From Vibrio fluvialis (GTDB lineage: Bacteria > Pseudomonadota > Gammaproteobacteria > Enterobacterales > Vibrionaceae): DNA of 64,000 bases. The DNA is taken from assembly GCF_900460245.1 (NCBI RefSeq), contig NZ_UHIP01000002.1, forward strand, positions 186,001 through 250,000, read 5' to 3'. The translations under genes were made by a program, and so were the position numbers. The notes under the pieces are model-generated. The model searched no databases, was not told the origin of the DNA, and was given only the letters and a program-made list of their open reading frames with translations. Shown here one piece after another: positions 63,797-64,000 of the stretch (positions are counted from its first letter, which is position 1; every line of letters begins with the position of its first letter).

Positions 63797-64000
63797 CTAC
63801 TGTTGTAACAGCGCCAGAATCTGATTTGTTTTCTGTTCAACTAAGATAGGGTTACGCTTCGATTCAACGTTCAAACGAACAACAGGCTCAGTGTTGGAGG
63901 AGCGTAGATTAAATCGCCAATCTTCAAATTCCATACTGATACCATCAGTAATATCTGTCACAACCGCACTATCAATGAAGGCATCCCAGACTCGGTTAAC
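63797..64000 (-). CDS. manB: Phosphomannomutase, C-terminal part
   Basis: 67 residues to the stop at 63797; the start is beyond the window. The phosphohexomutase domain-IV signature [20 protein letters not shown] is intact, identical to that of E. coli ManB/CpsG, so mannose-1-phosphate to mannose-6-phosphate is the likely reaction. With GH130 enzymes and ManA it completes the route to fructose-6-phosphate. Confidence 0.88.
   Translation of the reverse strand, partial: VNRVWDAFIDSAVVTDITDGISMEFEDWRFNLRSSNTEPVVRLNVESKRNPILVEQKTNQILALLQQ

Overview
The window reads as a Vibrio chromosome segment, most like the fluvialis/furnissii group and probably the second chromosome. This is inferred from gene content and protein style: three chemotaxis receptors, a Tad pilus locus, many small catabolic operons, an SgrR/MFS pair and a LamB-type porin. 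No rRNA, tRNA or CRISPR array was seen. Genes up to about 37.5 kb look GC-richer than those from about 38 kb onward, judged by eye.

1-37.7 kb is mainly conserved accessory metabolism. A DsbA-family oxidoreductase follows the tail of an unknown gene. A homocysteine methyltransferase/permease operon sits behind four tandem MetJ-like boxes. A LysR regulator is divergent from an M20 amidohydrolase/AbgT operon. A CdaR-type regulator, GntP permease, glycerate kinase and 2-hydroxyacid reductase form a D-glycerate module with a matching operator in front of both divergent units. SgrR/MFS, two chemoreceptors, two GNAT proteins, a DAACS symporter and RidA follow. At 23.3-26.3 kb an outer-membrane lipoprotein gene is paired with a ShlB/FhaC-type (TpsB) transporter. 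It is divergent from a compact Tad pilus operon (27.05-36.0 kb: flp, tadV, tadE, rcpC, rcpA, tadA, tadB, tadC, tadD, a DUF3613-like gene, tadG) in which no tadZ or rcpB is visible. An arsC/acr3 pair closes this part.

38.27-51.14 kb is bounded by two roughly 390-bp direct repeats. Each holds the 3' end of a tyrosine-recombinase gene, a hairpin terminator and three 18-bp iterons. Between them lie an EamA exporter, two AraC-type regulators, a complete ribose-type ABC importer, an arginase-family protein with Cys in place of the first metal-ligand His, a cyclase-family hydrolase, a medium-chain dehydrogenase and a MocR-type regulator cut off by the right integrase fragment. Sites resembling CTTGTC-N7-GACAAG stand before the EamA gene, the ABC operon and the cyclase gene. 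This suggests one regulon serving an unidentified, possibly nitrogenous, substrate. It is the best candidate here for an undescribed system.

51.5-64 kb is a beta-mannan utilisation locus: a secreted GH5 mannanase with two short C-terminal carbohydrate-binding repeats, an orphan ABC binding protein, a lipoprotein GH5 mannanase, mannose-6-phosphate isomerase, a chemoreceptor, a LamB-type porin, two GH130 phosphorylases and the end of a phosphomannomutase. The genes describe a path from surface cleavage through outer-membrane entry and phosphorolysis to fructose-6-phosphate. A LacI-family-like operator (core TAACGTTACGATTT) recurs in the promoters, with a CRP-like site between the divergent binding-protein and mannanase genes. 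The cognate LacI regulator, ABC permeases and mannobiose epimerase are not in the window.
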